Assembly: GCF_001591445.1 (NCBI RefSeq)
Contig: NZ_BCUX01000049.1
Location: 1-36,904 of the forward strand
Origin: Neobacillus drentensis NBRC 102427
Lineage (GTDB): Bacteria > Bacillota > Bacilli > Bacillales > Cytobacillaceae
Direction of reading: 5' to 3'
Length of the DNA stretch: 36,904 nucleotides
Part shown: positions 23,941-33,173 of the stretch, one piece after another
Layout of the letters: every line of letters starts with the position of its first letter
How positions within the stretch are numbered: position 1 is the stretch's first letter
Program-made: the position numbers and the translations under genes
Notes under the pieces: generated by a model
Seen by the model: only the letters and a program-made list of their open reading frames with translations
Told to the model about the DNA's origin: nothing
Database searches by the model: none

Positions 23941-25326
23941 ATGTTGGAAACTAAGGTTAAGGCCTTTCTTACTCACCAGACATTCAGTTTAACATCTAAA
24001 AAGATGGTCATTGGTGTTTCGGGAGGGCCGGATTCGCTGGCACTTCTTCACTTTTTGCTTGCGGAAAAAGAGAAACAGAATATGCGCCTCGTTGTTGCCC
24101 ATGTAGACCATATGTTTCGTGGTCAAGAGTCCTATGAGGATGCGATGTTCGTTAAAGATTTTTGTGAACAGAATAGCATCTCGTTTGAAATGACTCGGAT
24201 TAATGTGCCGGAAATTATCAGGAGTACGGGTAAAAGTTCACAAATTGCTGCAAGAGATGTAAGGTATGAGTTTTTTTCGAAGATTATGGAAAAGTATCAG
24301 TATCCTTGGTTAGCACTTGCTCATCACGGTGATGATCAAATGGAAACGATGCTAATGAGATTAACGAGGGGCAGTACGGGCATGGCTCGTGCAGGTATAC
24401 CATTTTCACGGCCATTTGCAAGTGGAACGATTTTCCGTCCGTTTTTGGGACTGGAAAGGGATGATATACAGGAATATTGCCAAAAGCATAGACTTAGCCC
24501 GCGAATGGACCCGAGTAATGAGAAAGGGATCTATAGCAGGAATCGATTTCGCAAAGAAGTTGTCCCTTTTTTAAAAAAGGAAAATCCACATGTCCATGAA
24601 CAATTTCAACGATTTAGTGAGGAAATAACAAGTGATGAAACTTTTCTTCAGGAATTAACAGGACAACGAATGAATAAAGTAATCACTGAAAAAGAAGAAG
24701 ACAAAATTACCATTGACATTATTAGCTTTCTTGAAATGCCTTTACCTTTACAAAGAAGAGGGATTCATCTAATATTAAACTATCTTTACAAAGAAAAACC
24801 TGCTTCTTTATCTGCAGTACATATCGATCAAATATTTTCCATAGTTCATCATTCTCAACCATCAGGTCAACTTAATTTTCCTAATGGATTACACGTTTTT
24901 CGTTCCTATCATTCCCTTTCATTCCAATTTCAACCGAATGAAGGTGAATCCTATCATTTTAAAATGACAGGGCCTGGAATGATTGTATTGCCGAATGGAG
25001 GGGAAATTAGAGCTGAGTATATTGAGAGAGAAATTCCAACAACAGATTCAAATACGGCATTGTTTAAAGTAAGCAGCATGAAGTGGCCCATTATAATCCG
25101 TTCTAGAAAAATAGGCGATCGGATGTCAATAAAGGGAATGCAAGGGTCAAAAAAGTTAAAATCAATATTCATTGATCAGAAAGTACCAGTTCAGGAACGT
25201 AATATGTGGCCTGTACTAACCGACAAAGAAGGTTCTATTATCTGGCTTCCAGGTTTAAAAAAATCTTCATTTGAAGGTATAGATTTTGCAGCTGAAAAAT
25301 ATATACTATTCACATATCAAAAGTAG
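23941..25326 (+). CDS. tilS: tRNA(Ile)-lysidine synthetase
   Basis: TilS attaches lysine to C34 of the CAU-anticodon tRNA-Ile so that it reads AUA, an essential ATP-dependent modification. The N-terminal PP-loop ATPase has the motif GVSGGPDSLALL (25-36), followed by VVAHVDHMFRG and LALAHHGDDQMETMLMRLTRGSTG. The middle and C-terminal domains recognise tRNA, with IIIRSRKIGDRMSIKGMQGSKKLKSIFID near the end. The 461-aa length is normal. AAGGAAG precedes the ATG. hprT follows after 24 bases; tilS-hprT-ftsH is a conserved cluster. Confidence 0.95.
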   Translation: MLETKVKAFLTHQTFSLTSKKMVIGVSGGPDSLALLHFLLAEKEKQNMRLVVAHVDHMFRGQESYEDAMFVKDFCEQNSISFEMTRINVPEIIRSTGKSSQIAARDVRYEFFSKIMEKYQYPWLALAHHGDDQMETMLMRLTRGSTGMARAGIPFSRPFASGTIFRPFLGLERDDIQEYCQKHRLSPRMDPSNEKGIYSRNRFRKEVVPFLKKENPHVHEQFQRFSEEITSDETFLQELTGQRMNKVITEKEEDKITIDIISFLEMPLPLQRRGIHLILNYLYKEKPASLSAVHIDQIFSIVHHSQPSGQLNFPNGLHVFRSYHSLSFQFQPNEGESYHFKMTGPGMIVLPNGGEIRAEYIEREIPTTDSNTALFKVSSMKWPIIIRSRKIGDRMSIKGMQGSKKLKSIFIDQKVPVQERNMWPVLTDKEGSIIWLPGLKKSSFEGIDFAAEKYILFTYQK

Positions 25327-25350
25327 TATCTTCTAGGGGGCACAATTAGA

Positions 25351-25896
25351 ATGAAACAGGATATCGAAAAAGTGTTAGTTACAGAAGAAGAGATTCAAAC
25401 GAAAATCCGCGAGCTGGCAGCACAGTTAACGGAAGAGTATCAGGATAAATTTCCACTTGCTATTGGTGTTCTAAAAGGTGCGATGCCATTTATGGGGGAT
25501 TTATTAAAACGAATGGATTGCTATCTTGAAATGGATTTTATGGATGTTTCAAGCTATGGAACAGGGTTTGTTTCTTCCGGTGAAGTGAAAATTCTCAAAG
25601 ACTTAGATACATCTGTCGAAGGAAGAGACATTCTCATTATTGAAGATATTATCGATAGCGGTTTAACCCTTAGTTATTTGGTTGACCTATTTAAATATCG
25701 TAAGGCAAAGTCAATCAAGATTGTGACATTGCTGGATAAACCGACAGGTAGAAAAAGTGCCATTAAGGCTGATTATGTTGGTTTTATTGTCCCAGATGAG
25801 TTTGTTGTCGGTTATGGCTTGGATTATATTGAAAAATATCGAAACCTTCCATATATCGGTGTCTTAAAACCTGAAGTATACAGCAATAATCTCTAG
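25351..25896 (+). CDS. hprT: Hypoxanthine phosphoribosyltransferase
   Basis: HprT salvages hypoxanthine and guanine to IMP and GMP using PRPP. The 181-aa protein has the PRPP-binding loop [11 protein letters not shown] (96-106), the flexible-loop region DVSSYGTG and [32 protein letters not shown], which are typical of bacterial HPRT. AGGGGG precedes the ATG. It is co-transcribed with tilS. In B. subtilis TilS and HprT together activate ftsH; the adjacency here would allow the same, which is inference. Confidence 0.96.
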   Translation: MKQDIEKVLVTEEEIQTKIRELAAQLTEEYQDKFPLAIGVLKGAMPFMGDLLKRMDCYLEMDFMDVSSYGTGFVSSGEVKILKDLDTSVEGRDILIIEDIIDSGLTLSYLVDLFKYRKAKSIKIVTLLDKPTGRKSAIKADYVGFIVPDEFVVGYGLDYIEKYRNLPYIGVLKPEVYSNNL

Positions 25897-26023
25897 ACTT
25901 ACTTATCAGCTCATTCCTAAAGTAACAATATATAACCTTACGAATGAGTGTAATTCCTTGAATTTGTAAGATTTTTTATGATACCATTTAGTATAGTTTG
26001 CCTATCGTGGGAGGAGGTAAGAG

Positions 26024-27967
26024 ATGAATCGGATATTCCGTAATACCATCTTTTATTTATTGATATTTTTAGTCATTATTGGCGTGGTAAGTTTCTTTAA
26101 TGGAAGTAATGAGACGACCGATCATATTTCATATGATAAGTTTGTTACCCAATTAGACAAAGGCGAAGTAAAGTCGTTCACAATGCAGCCTGAACGAGGT
26201 GTTTATGAAGTTCGTGGTGTGCTTAAAGCGAAAAGTAAACAACAATTCATAACTTATGTTCCAAATAGTGAAGAAATTATTAACAAAATTAATAAAGCTG
26301 ATTCAAAAGTTGAAGTAATGCCTGCAAAGGAAACAAGCGGTTGGGTGACTTTCTTTACCTCAATTATTCCGTTTGTGATTATCTTTATTTTATTCTTCTT
26401 CTTATTAAACCAAGCCCAAGGCGGCGGCAGTCGTGTGATGAACTTTGGTAAATCCAAGGCGAAGCTTTATAACGATGATAAGAAAAAGGTTCGTTTTAGA
26501 GATGTGGCAGGTGCTGATGAAGAAAAGGCAGAATTAGTGGAAGTAGTCGAATTCTTAAAGGACCCTCGGAAATATGCTGAACTGGGTGCCCGTATTCCAA
26601 AAGGAGTGCTTTTAGTAGGTCCTCCGGGTACTGGTAAAACCTTGCTTGCACGAGCAACTGCAGGTGAAGCAGGCGTTCCGTTTTTCTCGATAAGCGGTTC
26701 GGACTTCGTTGAGATGTTTGTCGGGGTCGGTGCTTCCCGTGTACGTGATTTATTTGAAAACGCCAAGAAAAATGCACCTTGTATTATTTTTATTGATGAA
26801 ATTGATGCAGTTGGACGTCAACGTGGTGCCGGTTTAGGCGGCGGACACGATGAACGTGAGCAAACCTTGAACCAATTGCTTGTTGAGATGGATGGATTTG
26901 GCGCTAATGAAGGAATTATCATTATTGCAGCTACAAACCGTGCCGATATTCTGGATCCAGCCCTTTTACGTCCAGGCCGTTTTGACCGACAAATTACCGT
27001 TGATCGTCCCGATGTTATCGGACGTGAAGCTGTTCTTAAAGTTCATGCACGTAATAAGCCGTTAGATGAGTCGGTAAACTTAAAGAATATTGCGATGCGT
27101 ACACCTGGATTCTCTGGTGCAGACCTAGAAAACTTATTGAATGAGGCGGCGTTAGTGGCTGCCAGAAGCAGTAAGAAGAAAATCGATATGGAAGATATTG
27201 ATGAGGCAACAGACCGTGTTATTGCCGGTCCGGCTAAGAAGAGCAGGGTTATTTCTGAAAAAGAACGTAATATTGTTGCTTTCCATGAAGGCGGACATAC
27301 GGTCATCGGTTTAGTACTAGATGAAGCAGATATGGTCCACAAGGTTACAATCGTACCGCGTGGGCAGGCAGGTGGATATGCCGTTATGCTTCCTAGAGAA
27401 GACCGTTACTTTATGACGAAGCCTGAGTTACTTGATAAAATTGTTGGATTACTCGGTGGACGTGTGGCGGAAGAGATTGTCTTTGGCGAAGTTAGTACAG
27501 GAGCCCATAACGATTTCCAACGTGCTACAGGAATTGCCCGTAAGATGGTAACTGAATATGGGATGAGCGATAAACTTGGACCACTTCAGTTTGGTCAAGG
27601 TTCAGGCGGTCAGGTGTTCTTAGGTCGTGACATTCATAATGAACAAAATTATTCCGATGCGATTGCGTATGAGATTGATTTAGAAGTTCAAAGAATTATC
27701 AAGGAATGTTATGCAAGAGCTAAAGTGATTCTCACTGAAAATCGTGATAAGCTGGATCTGATTGCTAATACACTACTTGAAGTAGAGACGTTGGTTGCAG
27801 AACAGATTAAATATCTGATTGACCATGGCCATATGCCAGCGCCTAATGTCGCTTTAGAAGCCGTTAAAATCGGTCCGAAAAAAGTAGAAGACGTGAAGGT
27901 TAATATTAGTACGAAAAAGGATGAGGTTGAGCCGCTTAACCCTTCTGATGACGAAACTAAATTATAA
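26024..27967 (+). CDS. ftsH: ATP-dependent zinc metalloprotease FtsH
   Basis: FtsH is a hexameric membrane AAA+ protease that removes misassembled membrane proteins and specific regulators, including Spo0E-type phosphatases in B. subtilis. Two transmembrane segments flank an extracytoplasmic part (about 7-24 and 107-127). The AAA module has Walker A GPPGTGKT (199-206), Walker B IIFIDEID (D258, E259) and second region of homology [20 protein letters not shown]. The zinc site is HEGGH at 421-425. The C-terminal tail is acidic and variable. The ribosome binding site GGGAGGAGG is strong. 647 aa is normal. A terminator follows. Confidence 0.97.
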   Translation: MNRIFRNTIFYLLIFLVIIGVVSFFNGSNETTDHISYDKFVTQLDKGEVKSFTMQPERGVYEVRGVLKAKSKQQFITYVPNSEEIINKINKADSKVEVMPAKETSGWVTFFTSIIPFVIIFILFFFLLNQAQGGGSRVMNFGKSKAKLYNDDKKKVRFRDVAGADEEKAELVEVVEFLKDPRKYAELGARIPKGVLLVGPPGTGKTLLARATAGEAGVPFFSISGSDFVEMFVGVGASRVRDLFENAKKNAPCIIFIDEIDAVGRQRGAGLGGGHDEREQTLNQLLVEMDGFGANEGIIIIAATNRADILDPALLRPGRFDRQITVDRPDVIGREAVLKVHARNKPLDESVNLKNIAMRTPGFSGADLENLLNEAALVAARSSKKKIDMEDIDEATDRVIAGPAKKSRVISEKERNIVAFHEGGHTVIGLVLDEADMVHKVTIVPRGQAGGYAVMLPREDRYFMTKPELLDKIVGLLGGRVAEEIVFGEVSTGAHNDFQRATGIARKMVTEYGMSDKLGPLQFGQGSGGQVFLGRDIHNEQNYSDAIAYEIDLEVQRIIKECYARAKVILTENRDKLDLIANTLLEVETLVAEQIKYLIDHGHMPAPNVALEAVKIGPKKVEDVKVNISTKKDEVEPLNPSDDETKL

Positions 27968-27979
27968 TAGCAGGATAAA

Positions 27980-28007
27980 GGGTGCTTCTCTGAAGCACTC
28001 TTTTTTT
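27980..28007 (+). terminator. Rho-independent terminator of ftsH
   Basis: GGGTGCTTC (27980-27988) pairs with GAAGCACTC (27992-28000) around a 3-base loop with one G-U pair, then seven Ts. Confidence 0.9.
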
Positions 28008-28009
28008 AG

Positions 28010-28055
28010 GCTAGCTCCAGGCCATACGCTGCTGAACAGGGCGCTTGCGCTTTTC
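28010..28055. repeat. Relic of a dispersed Bacillaceae intergenic repeat
   Basis: The stretch begins GCTAGCTCCAG and ends GCGCTTGCGCTTTTC. These are the two ends of a well-known, much longer intergenic repeat of Bacillus relatives, here with the middle apparently lost. The centre (28021-28040) is not recognisable. It sits directly after the ftsH terminator. Confidence 0.55.
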
Positions 28056-28131
28056 TTTTTTATCAATAAACATTTTTATGTTATTATGTTTTCAGTATAG
28101 AAGAGAATAATCTGAAAAGTGAGTGATAGAT

Positions 28132-28917
28132 GTGATTTTCGTATTTGATGTAGGGAATACCAATATTGTTCTGGGTGTTTATGATAGAGAGGAGCTTAAA
28201 TATCATTGGCGTGTTGAAACGAATCGAAACCGTACGGAAGATGAGTTTGGAATGAACATTAAAGCATTGTTTGATCATGCGGGCCTCTCTTTTTCAGATA
28301 TTGACGGGATTATTATTTCCTCTGTGGTCCCACCGATTATGTTTGCGCTCGAAAGAATGTGCCAAAAGTATTTTCATGTGAAGCCGTTCGTGGTCGGGCC
28401 GGGAATAAAAACGGGTCTAAATATTAAATATGAAAATCCAAGAGAAGTTGGTGCAGATCGTATTGTCAATGCCGTTGCGGCTATTCATGAATATGGAAGT
28501 CCACTGATTATCGTCGATTTTGGAACAGCGACTACTTATTGCTATGTGAATGAGGATCGTCAATATATGGGTGGAGCAATTGCCCCAGGAGTCGGCATTT
28601 CGACAGAGGCCCTTTATTCAAGGGCATCCAAACTGCCAAGAATTGAAATTACCCGCCCAGAAGCAGTCATCGGCAAAAATACAGTGGCAGCCATGCAGGC
28701 AGGAATTGTCTATGGATACGTAGGTCAAGTTGAGGGGATTGTCAAGCGGATGATGGATCAAAGTGAGAAGAAGCCTACCGTAATTGCGACAGGTGGACTA
28801 GCCAGTTTAATTGCCCAAGAATCAACAATTATTGATGTGGTCGATCCGTTTTTAACTTTAAAAGGCTTACAGCTTATCTATAAGAGAAACGTGGATATCC
28901 TAAGGAATAACAGCTAG
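28132..28917 (+). CDS. coaX: Type III pantothenate kinase
   Basis: CoaX phosphorylates pantothenate, the first step of CoA synthesis; type III enzymes are insensitive to CoA feedback. The 261-aa protein has the ASKHA fold motifs [13 protein letters not shown] at the N-terminus, [25 protein letters not shown] and [23 protein letters not shown], and VIATGGLA near the end. The frame extends to GTG 28123, but AGTGAG lies 8 bases before GTG 28132, which gives the usual [11 protein letters not shown] start. hslO and yacD follow closely, forming an operon. Confidence 0.95.
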   Translation: MIFVFDVGNTNIVLGVYDREELKYHWRVETNRNRTEDEFGMNIKALFDHAGLSFSDIDGIIISSVVPPIMFALERMCQKYFHVKPFVVGPGIKTGLNIKYENPREVGADRIVNAVAAIHEYGSPLIIVDFGTATTYCYVNEDRQYMGGAIAPGVGISTEALYSRASKLPRIEITRPEAVIGKNTVAAMQAGIVYGYVGQVEGIVKRMMDQSEKKPTVIATGGLASLIAQESTIIDVVDPFLTLKGLQLIYKRNVDILRNNS

Positions 28918-28931
28918 AAAGGGGTTTACAA

Positions 28932-29810
28932 ATGAAGGATTATCTTGTAAAAGCACTTGCCTATGATGGCAATATTCGAGCCTATGCCGTTCGTACAACC
29001 GAAACAGTAAGTGAGGCACAAAGACGGCATCAAACCTGGCGGACCGCTTCAGCTGCCCTTGGCCGCACGTTGACCGCAGGGGTAATGATGGGGGCTATGT
29101 TAAAGGGTGATGATAAATTAACGATTAAGATCAATGGCGGCGGACCGCTGGGCCCTATGGTCGTTGATAGTAACGCTAAGGGTGAGGTTCGTGGCTATGT
29201 AACCAATCCGGAGGTTGATTTTGAATCAACGGAACATGGCAAGCTTGATGTCCGCCGCGCGGTCGGCACGGAAGGAACTTTGGCGGTCGTTAAGGATGTC
29301 GGGATGCGTGACTTTTTTTCCGGGCAGGTTCCATTGGTTTCAGGTGAATTAGGGGAGGACTTTACTTATTATTTTGCCACCTCTGAGCAGGTTCCGTCGT
29401 CAGTAGGTGTCGGTGTGTTAGTGAATCCCGATGATACGATATTAGCCGCAGGCGGATTTATTTTTCAATTGATGCCAGGTACACCTGACCCAATCATTTC
29501 AAAACTTGAAGAGCGTTTACAGACGATTGAGCCTATTTCCAAATTAATTGAACGAGGTTTAACACCGGAACAAATCCTAGGAGAACTTTTTGGAAGCGAG
29601 CAAGTAAAGATCTTAGAAACCATGCCGGTGGGATTTGAATGTAATTGCTCGAAAGACCGTTTTGCGAATGCGATTGTTGGTTTAGGTGCTGCGGAGATTG
29701 AGGAAATGATTGAAGAAGATGGACAGGCCGAGGCTCATTGTCACTTTTGCAATGAAAAGTACCTCTTTTCACGTGATGAATTAGAAGAACTCAAAAAGGA
29801 TGCAAGATAA
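28932..29810 (+). CDS. hslO: Redox-regulated chaperone Hsp33
   Basis: Hsp33 is a cytosolic holdase switched on by oxidation: zinc is lost and disulphides form in its C-terminal domain. The four zinc cysteines are C237, C239 (CNCSKDR) and C270, C273 (CHFCNEKY). The N-terminal domain carries [36 protein letters not shown] and [18 protein letters not shown]. At 292 aa it is full length. AAAGGGG precedes the ATG. It lies 14 bases after coaX. Confidence 0.96.
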   Translation: MKDYLVKALAYDGNIRAYAVRTTETVSEAQRRHQTWRTASAALGRTLTAGVMMGAMLKGDDKLTIKINGGGPLGPMVVDSNAKGEVRGYVTNPEVDFESTEHGKLDVRRAVGTEGTLAVVKDVGMRDFFSGQVPLVSGELGEDFTYYFATSEQVPSSVGVGVLVNPDDTILAAGGFIFQLMPGTPDPIISKLEERLQTIEPISKLIERGLTPEQILGELFGSEQVKILETMPVGFECNCSKDRFANAIVGLGAAEIEEMIEEDGQAEAHCHFCNEKYLFSRDELEELKKDAR

Positions 29811-29845
29811 ATAGGTGTTTGTTCTTTTTGATTGGGGGAGAGAGT

Positions 29846-30727
29846 TTGGGGAGGAAGCAGTTATGGACGGTTATTGCGGCCCTAATATTGGTAAATTGCC
29901 TAACGCTCGCCTTTTTTCTATCCAAGGTAAATCTGGCAGGCGGAGCAGAAGATAAAGAGACAGTAGCGACAGTCAGGGGAAAAACAATCATAAGAAAAGA
30001 ATGGCTTAATGAACTAGAAGCTAGATATGGGAAAGATGTTCTAAAAGATATGGTCGATCAGAAGGTTATCGAAGAAATGGCTGCAAAATATAGAATCAAG
30101 ATATCCAATCAGGATGTTGAGCGAGAATTTAGAATGCTGAAGGCCACATATAATTCGTTCGGTAAGCAAAATCTCAAGAATGAGAAAAGGTTGAAGGAAC
30201 AAATCCGGACCAATCTCCTGTTAGAGGAACTTTTAACAAAAGATGTGAAAGTTTCAAACGATGAATTAGAGAGTTATTATCAAAAAAATAAAGAACTTTT
30301 TAATGTCCCTGCTGCTTATCACTTATCACACATCGTTGTAGGTACGAAGGAAGAAGCAGACCAGACGATACAAGAGTTAGCAGAGGGTTCGAATTTTTCA
30401 ACGTTAGCGATGGAACGATCGATCGATGAATTTTCCGCAAATGAAGGCGGAGATATCGGATACATTAGCGAACAAGATGAAAGATACCCACTTGAATATA
30501 TTCAAATAGCTAAGGAATTAAAGACGGGGGCATACAGTCAGCCGATTAACGTTGAACAAGGTTATGCCATCCTTAAGTTGGAAGAGAAAATAACTGGACG
30601 GAACTATGCCTTTAAGGATGTGAAAGAGCCAATTCGCCGTCAAATGGCGCTTGAAAAAATGAATTCTCCTGTATCTGCCGCTACTTTTTGGGATGATGCT
30701 AAGGTGGATTGGATTTACGGAAAATAA
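29846..30727 (+). CDS. yacD: PrsA/YacD-like membrane-anchored parvulin foldase
   Basis: A 293-aa secreted, membrane-tethered protein with an N-terminal hydrophobic anchor (about 7-25, VIAALILVNCLTLAFF), a SurA-like helical part, and a parvulin peptidyl-prolyl isomerase domain (about 155-250) visible from YHLSHIVVGTKEEAD, EFSANEGGDIGYIS and GYAILKLEE. The Cys in the anchor is preceded by LVN, a poor lipobox, so it is probably a transmembrane anchor and not a lipoprotein like PrsA. The start TTG 29846 has GGGGGAG 5 bases upstream; an earlier TTG at 29819 has none. It ends the coaX-hslO operon and is followed by a terminator. Function is inferred from the fold. Confidence 0.88.
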   Translation: MGRKQLWTVIAALILVNCLTLAFFLSKVNLAGGAEDKETVATVRGKTIIRKEWLNELEARYGKDVLKDMVDQKVIEEMAAKYRIKISNQDVEREFRMLKATYNSFGKQNLKNEKRLKEQIRTNLLLEELLTKDVKVSNDELESYYQKNKELFNVPAAYHLSHIVVGTKEEADQTIQELAEGSNFSTLAMERSIDEFSANEGGDIGYISEQDERYPLEYIQIAKELKTGAYSQPINVEQGYAILKLEEKITGRNYAFKDVKEPIRRQMALEKMNSPVSAATFWDDAKVDWIYGK

Positions 30728-30734
30728 GGATATT

Positions 30735-30765
30735 AAAACACAGGAGATACTTCTGTGTTTTTCCT
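30735..30765 (+). terminator. Rho-independent terminator of coaX-hslO-yacD
   Basis: AAAACACAG (30735-30743) pairs with CTGTGTTTT (30753-30761), followed by T-rich sequence. Confidence 0.8.
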
Positions 30766-30807
30766 TTACAACATTTGAAATATTGGAAAAATACCAAAAC
30801 AAAACAA

Positions 30808-30837
30808 TTGACAAACACAGTATAATACTGGTAAATT
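30808..30837 (+). promoter_or_regulatory. Candidate cysK promoter with palindrome in the spacer
   Basis: TTGACA (30808-30813) is followed after 18 bases by TAAATT (30832-30837), a weak -10. The perfect 13-base palindrome CAGTATAATACTG (30818-30830) lies between them, where a repressor would block RNA polymerase. In B. subtilis cysK is repressed by CymR; whether this palindrome is a CymR site is not known. The TATAAT inside it has no suitable -35. Confidence 0.45.
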
Positions 30838-30886
30838 TAATAATATAATAAATCCAATCAACTTACTCGGAATAGGGGTGCTCTTT

Positions 30887-31816
30887 ATGGTACGTGTTGC
30901 AAATTCAGTGGCCGAATTAGTCGGTCAAACGCCAATTGTTAAATTAAACAGATTAGTAGATGAAAATAGTGCAGAGGTTTATTTAAAGCTTGAGTATTTC
31001 AATCCCGGCAGTAGTGTCAAGGATCGTATCGCTTTAGCTATGATTGAAGCGGCAGAAGAGCAAGGCTTAATCAAACCAGGTGTCGATACTATTATTGAAC
31101 CTACAAGCGGAAATACAGGAATTGGCCTTGCAATGATTGCTGCAGCAAAAGGTTACAAAGCTGTGTTTGTAATGCCTGAAACGATGAGTTTAGAAAGACG
31201 GAATCTCCTTCGTGCTTACGGTGCAGAACTTGTGTTAACACCTGGTCCAGCTGGCATGAAGGGCGCTATTACTAAGGCAGAAGAGCTAGTTCAGGAACAT
31301 GGTTATTTCTTGCCGCAACAATTTAAGAACGAAGCAAATCCTGAAGTTCATAGAAGAACAACAGGTAAAGAAATTGTTGAACAAATGGATCAATTAGATG
31401 GTTTTGTTTCAGGAATCGGAACTGGTGGAACCATTACTGGTGCAGGCGAAGTCCTCCGTGGGAAGTTTCCAAATGTGAAAATTTATGCAGTTGAACCAGT
31501 TGATTCACCTGTATTATCTGGCGGCAAACCAGGTCCTCATAAAATTCAAGGTATTGGTGCAGGGTTTGTACCTGATACACTGGATACGAATATTTATGAT
31601 GAAATTATTCAAGTTGGAACGGAAGAAGCATTTGCTGCAGCTAGACGTGTAGCTAGAGAAGAAGGTATCCTTGGGGGCATTTCTTCAGGAGCAGCTATAC
31701 ACGTAGCGTTAAAGGTTGCAAAGGAACTAGGAAAAGGTAAAAAGGTCCTTGCGATTATTCCTGATAATGGTGAACGTTATTTAAGTACTGCGCTTTACCA
31801 ATATGATGCTGAATAA
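30887..31816 (+). CDS. cysK: Cysteine synthase (O-acetylserine thiol-lyase)
   Basis: CysK makes cysteine from O-acetylserine and sulphide with PLP. The 309-aa protein has the PLP lysine K45 in NPGSSVKDR, the substrate loop PTSGNTG, the phosphate-binding [10 protein letters not shown] and GGISSGAA. In B. subtilis CysK also binds CymR and acts in its signalling. ATG 30887 follows AGGGGTG by 6 bases and gives the standard MVRVANS start; the frame extends a further 3 codons upstream. It is monocistronic with its own promoter and terminator. Confidence 0.96.
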   Translation: MVRVANSVAELVGQTPIVKLNRLVDENSAEVYLKLEYFNPGSSVKDRIALAMIEAAEEQGLIKPGVDTIIEPTSGNTGIGLAMIAAAKGYKAVFVMPETMSLERRNLLRAYGAELVLTPGPAGMKGAITKAEELVQEHGYFLPQQFKNEANPEVHRRTTGKEIVEQMDQLDGFVSGIGTGGTITGAGEVLRGKFPNVKIYAVEPVDSPVLSGGKPGPHKIQGIGAGFVPDTLDTNIYDEIIQVGTEEAFAAARRVAREEGILGGISSGAAIHVALKVAKELGKGKKVLAIIPDNGERYLSTALYQYDAE

Positions 31817-31823
31817 AAATTGA

Positions 31824-31857
31824 GAGGCGTTGGCGATTGCCGATGCTTCTTTTTTTG
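31824..31857 (+). terminator. Rho-independent terminator of cysK
   Basis: GAGGCGTTGGC (31824-31834) pairs with GCCGATGCTTC (31839-31849), with three G-U pairs and a GATT loop, then eight Ts. Confidence 0.85.
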
Positions 31858-31862
31858 TGGAA

Positions 31863-31899
31863 AAGAGTCGGAGCGCCGCATAAGCAAGTCGAGACTCTT
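31863..31899. repeat. Hairpin-forming sequence between cysK and folP
   Basis: AAGAGTC (31863-31869) and GACTCTT (31893-31899) form a 7-bp stem with a 23-base GC-rich loop. A T run starts 5 bases later (31904), so it could be a second weak terminator or the relic of a repeat. It lies where B. subtilis carries the pab genes. Confidence 0.4.
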
Positions 31900-31909
31900 G
31901 CATGTTTTT

Positions 31910-31939
31910 TTGTAAACTATTTATATTTTCATGTATGAT
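31910..31939 (+). promoter_or_regulatory. Candidate sigma-A promoter of the fol operon
   Basis: TTGTAA (31910-31915) and TATGAT (31934-31939), spacer 18 bp, end 37 bases before folP. Confidence 0.6.
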
Positions 31940-31976
31940 AAAAAGAGTGAAAAAAGGCTGCATAGGAGGAATTGAT

Positions 31977-32819
31977 ATGAGCACAACTCAAGAACAAATT
32001 CAATGTGGACCATATACTTTAGATTTCAGTAAAAAAACCATGATAATGGGCATTTTAAATGCAACTCCAGATTCCTTTTCAGATGGCGGTAAGTTCAATG
32101 AAATAGAAAATGCCGTTAAACGTGCAAAAGAAATGGTGGCAAATGGTGCAGATATTATTGATATCGGCGGGGAATCGACACGCCCTGGATTTGCGGCTGT
32201 CCCGGTCGAGGAAGAATTAGAGCGTGTGATTCCAATAATTCGGGCGATCACAGAACATGTTCAGGTACCGATATCCATTGATACGTATAAGGCAGAAGTG
32301 GCCAAACAGGCCATAGAAGCAGGTGCCCATATTATCAATGATGTATGGGGGGCAAAGGCCGATGAAAATATGGGACGAGTGGCAGCTGACTATGATGTTC
32401 CCATCGTGCTTATGCATAATCGTCATAATCGAGACTACAAGGTTTTTATGAGAGATGTCATCAATGACCTCTATGAAAGTATTGCGATTGTAAAAAATGC
32501 AGGGGTAAAGGATGAGAGGATTATCGTTGACCCGGGGATTGGGTTTGCAAGAGATTATCAAGAAAATCTACTAACCATGCAGAATTTAGATACGTTTGTC
32601 AAACTGGGCTATCCAGTTTTATTAGGTACTTCCCGAAAGACAATGATTGGACAAGCGTTGGACCTGCCTGTTCATGAAAGAATGGAAGGTACCGGAGCAA
32701 CGATTTGTTATGGAATTCAAAAGGGTTGTCACATTATTCGTGTTCATGATGTCAAGGAAATGAGCAGAATGGCAAAAATGATGGATGCCCTAATAGGAAA
32801 GGGTGAAACAATTGGATAA
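31977..32819 (+). CDS. folP: Dihydropteroate synthase
   Basis: FolP (Sul) joins p-aminobenzoate to hydroxymethyl-dihydropterin pyrophosphate and is the target of sulfonamides. The 280-aa TIM-barrel protein has the signature GILNATPDSFSDGGKF (from residue 25), IIDIGGESTRPG, DTYKAEVAKQAIEAGAHIINDV and the C-terminal GTSRKTMIG and RVHDVKEM. The frame opens at 31902, but the promoter lies in that part; ATG 31977 has AGGAGGA upstream. folB overlaps its last codons. Unlike B. subtilis, no pabB, pabA or pabC precedes it. Confidence 0.95.
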   Translation: MSTTQEQIQCGPYTLDFSKKTMIMGILNATPDSFSDGGKFNEIENAVKRAKEMVANGADIIDIGGESTRPGFAAVPVEEELERVIPIIRAITEHVQVPISIDTYKAEVAKQAIEAGAHIINDVWGAKADENMGRVAADYDVPIVLMHNRHNRDYKVFMRDVINDLYESIAIVKNAGVKDERIIVDPGIGFARDYQENLLTMQNLDTFVKLGYPVLLGTSRKTMIGQALDLPVHERMEGTGATICYGIQKGCHIIRVHDVKEMSRMAKMMDALIGKGETIG

Positions 32820-33171
32820 AATCTATATCAATCGGATGGAATTTTACGGATACCATGGAGTTTTCCCGGAAGAGAACCGATTGGGGCAGCGATTTGCTGT
32901 CGATTTAGCCGTGTCCCTTGATTTAAAAAAAGCCGGTGAAACAGATGAACTGGAGCATTCTGTCAACTACGCTGAGCTCTATCAAATATCTAAAGACATA
33001 GTCGAGGGTCCACCCTATAAGCTAGTCGAAGCCGTGGCAGAAAATATTGCTGCTCTGGTTTTGAAAAGGTTTGGTCACATTTCCGAGGTTACCGTCAAGG
33101 TAATAAAGCCTGATCCGCCGATTCCGGGTCATTACAATTCGGTTGCAGTAGAAATTACAAGGAGAAGATAA
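32812..33171 (+). CDS. folB: Dihydroneopterin aldolase
   Basis: FolB cleaves 7,8-dihydroneopterin to hydroxymethyl-dihydropterin in folate synthesis. The 119-aa product shows MEFYGYHGVFPEENRLGQRF, VNYAELY, KLVEAVAENIA and the catalytic-lysine region KVIKPDPPIPGHYNSVAVEI. I choose TTG 32812 because AAGGGTG lies 6 bases before it and it gives the family MDKIYI start; GTG 32803 in the same frame overlaps that site. It overlaps the folP stop by 8 bases, so it is translationally coupled. Confidence 0.94.
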   Translation: MDKIYINRMEFYGYHGVFPEENRLGQRFAVDLAVSLDLKKAGETDELEHSVNYAELYQISKDIVEGPPYKLVEAVAENIAALVLKRFGHISEVTVKVIKPDPPIPGHYNSVAVEITRRR

Positions 33172-33173
33172 AA

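Noticed and set aside
25910..25948. CTCATTC/GAATGAG inverted repeat after hprT as a terminator
   Set aside because: 25-base loop and no T run after the stem; termination is not supported.
30821..30826. TATAAT as the cysK -10
   Set aside because: TTGACA is only 7 bases upstream and nothing like a -35 lies 16-18 bases before it. It is better read as part of the palindrome.
32217..32561. 114-aa minus-strand frame within folP
   Set aside because: Antisense shadow without initiation signals.
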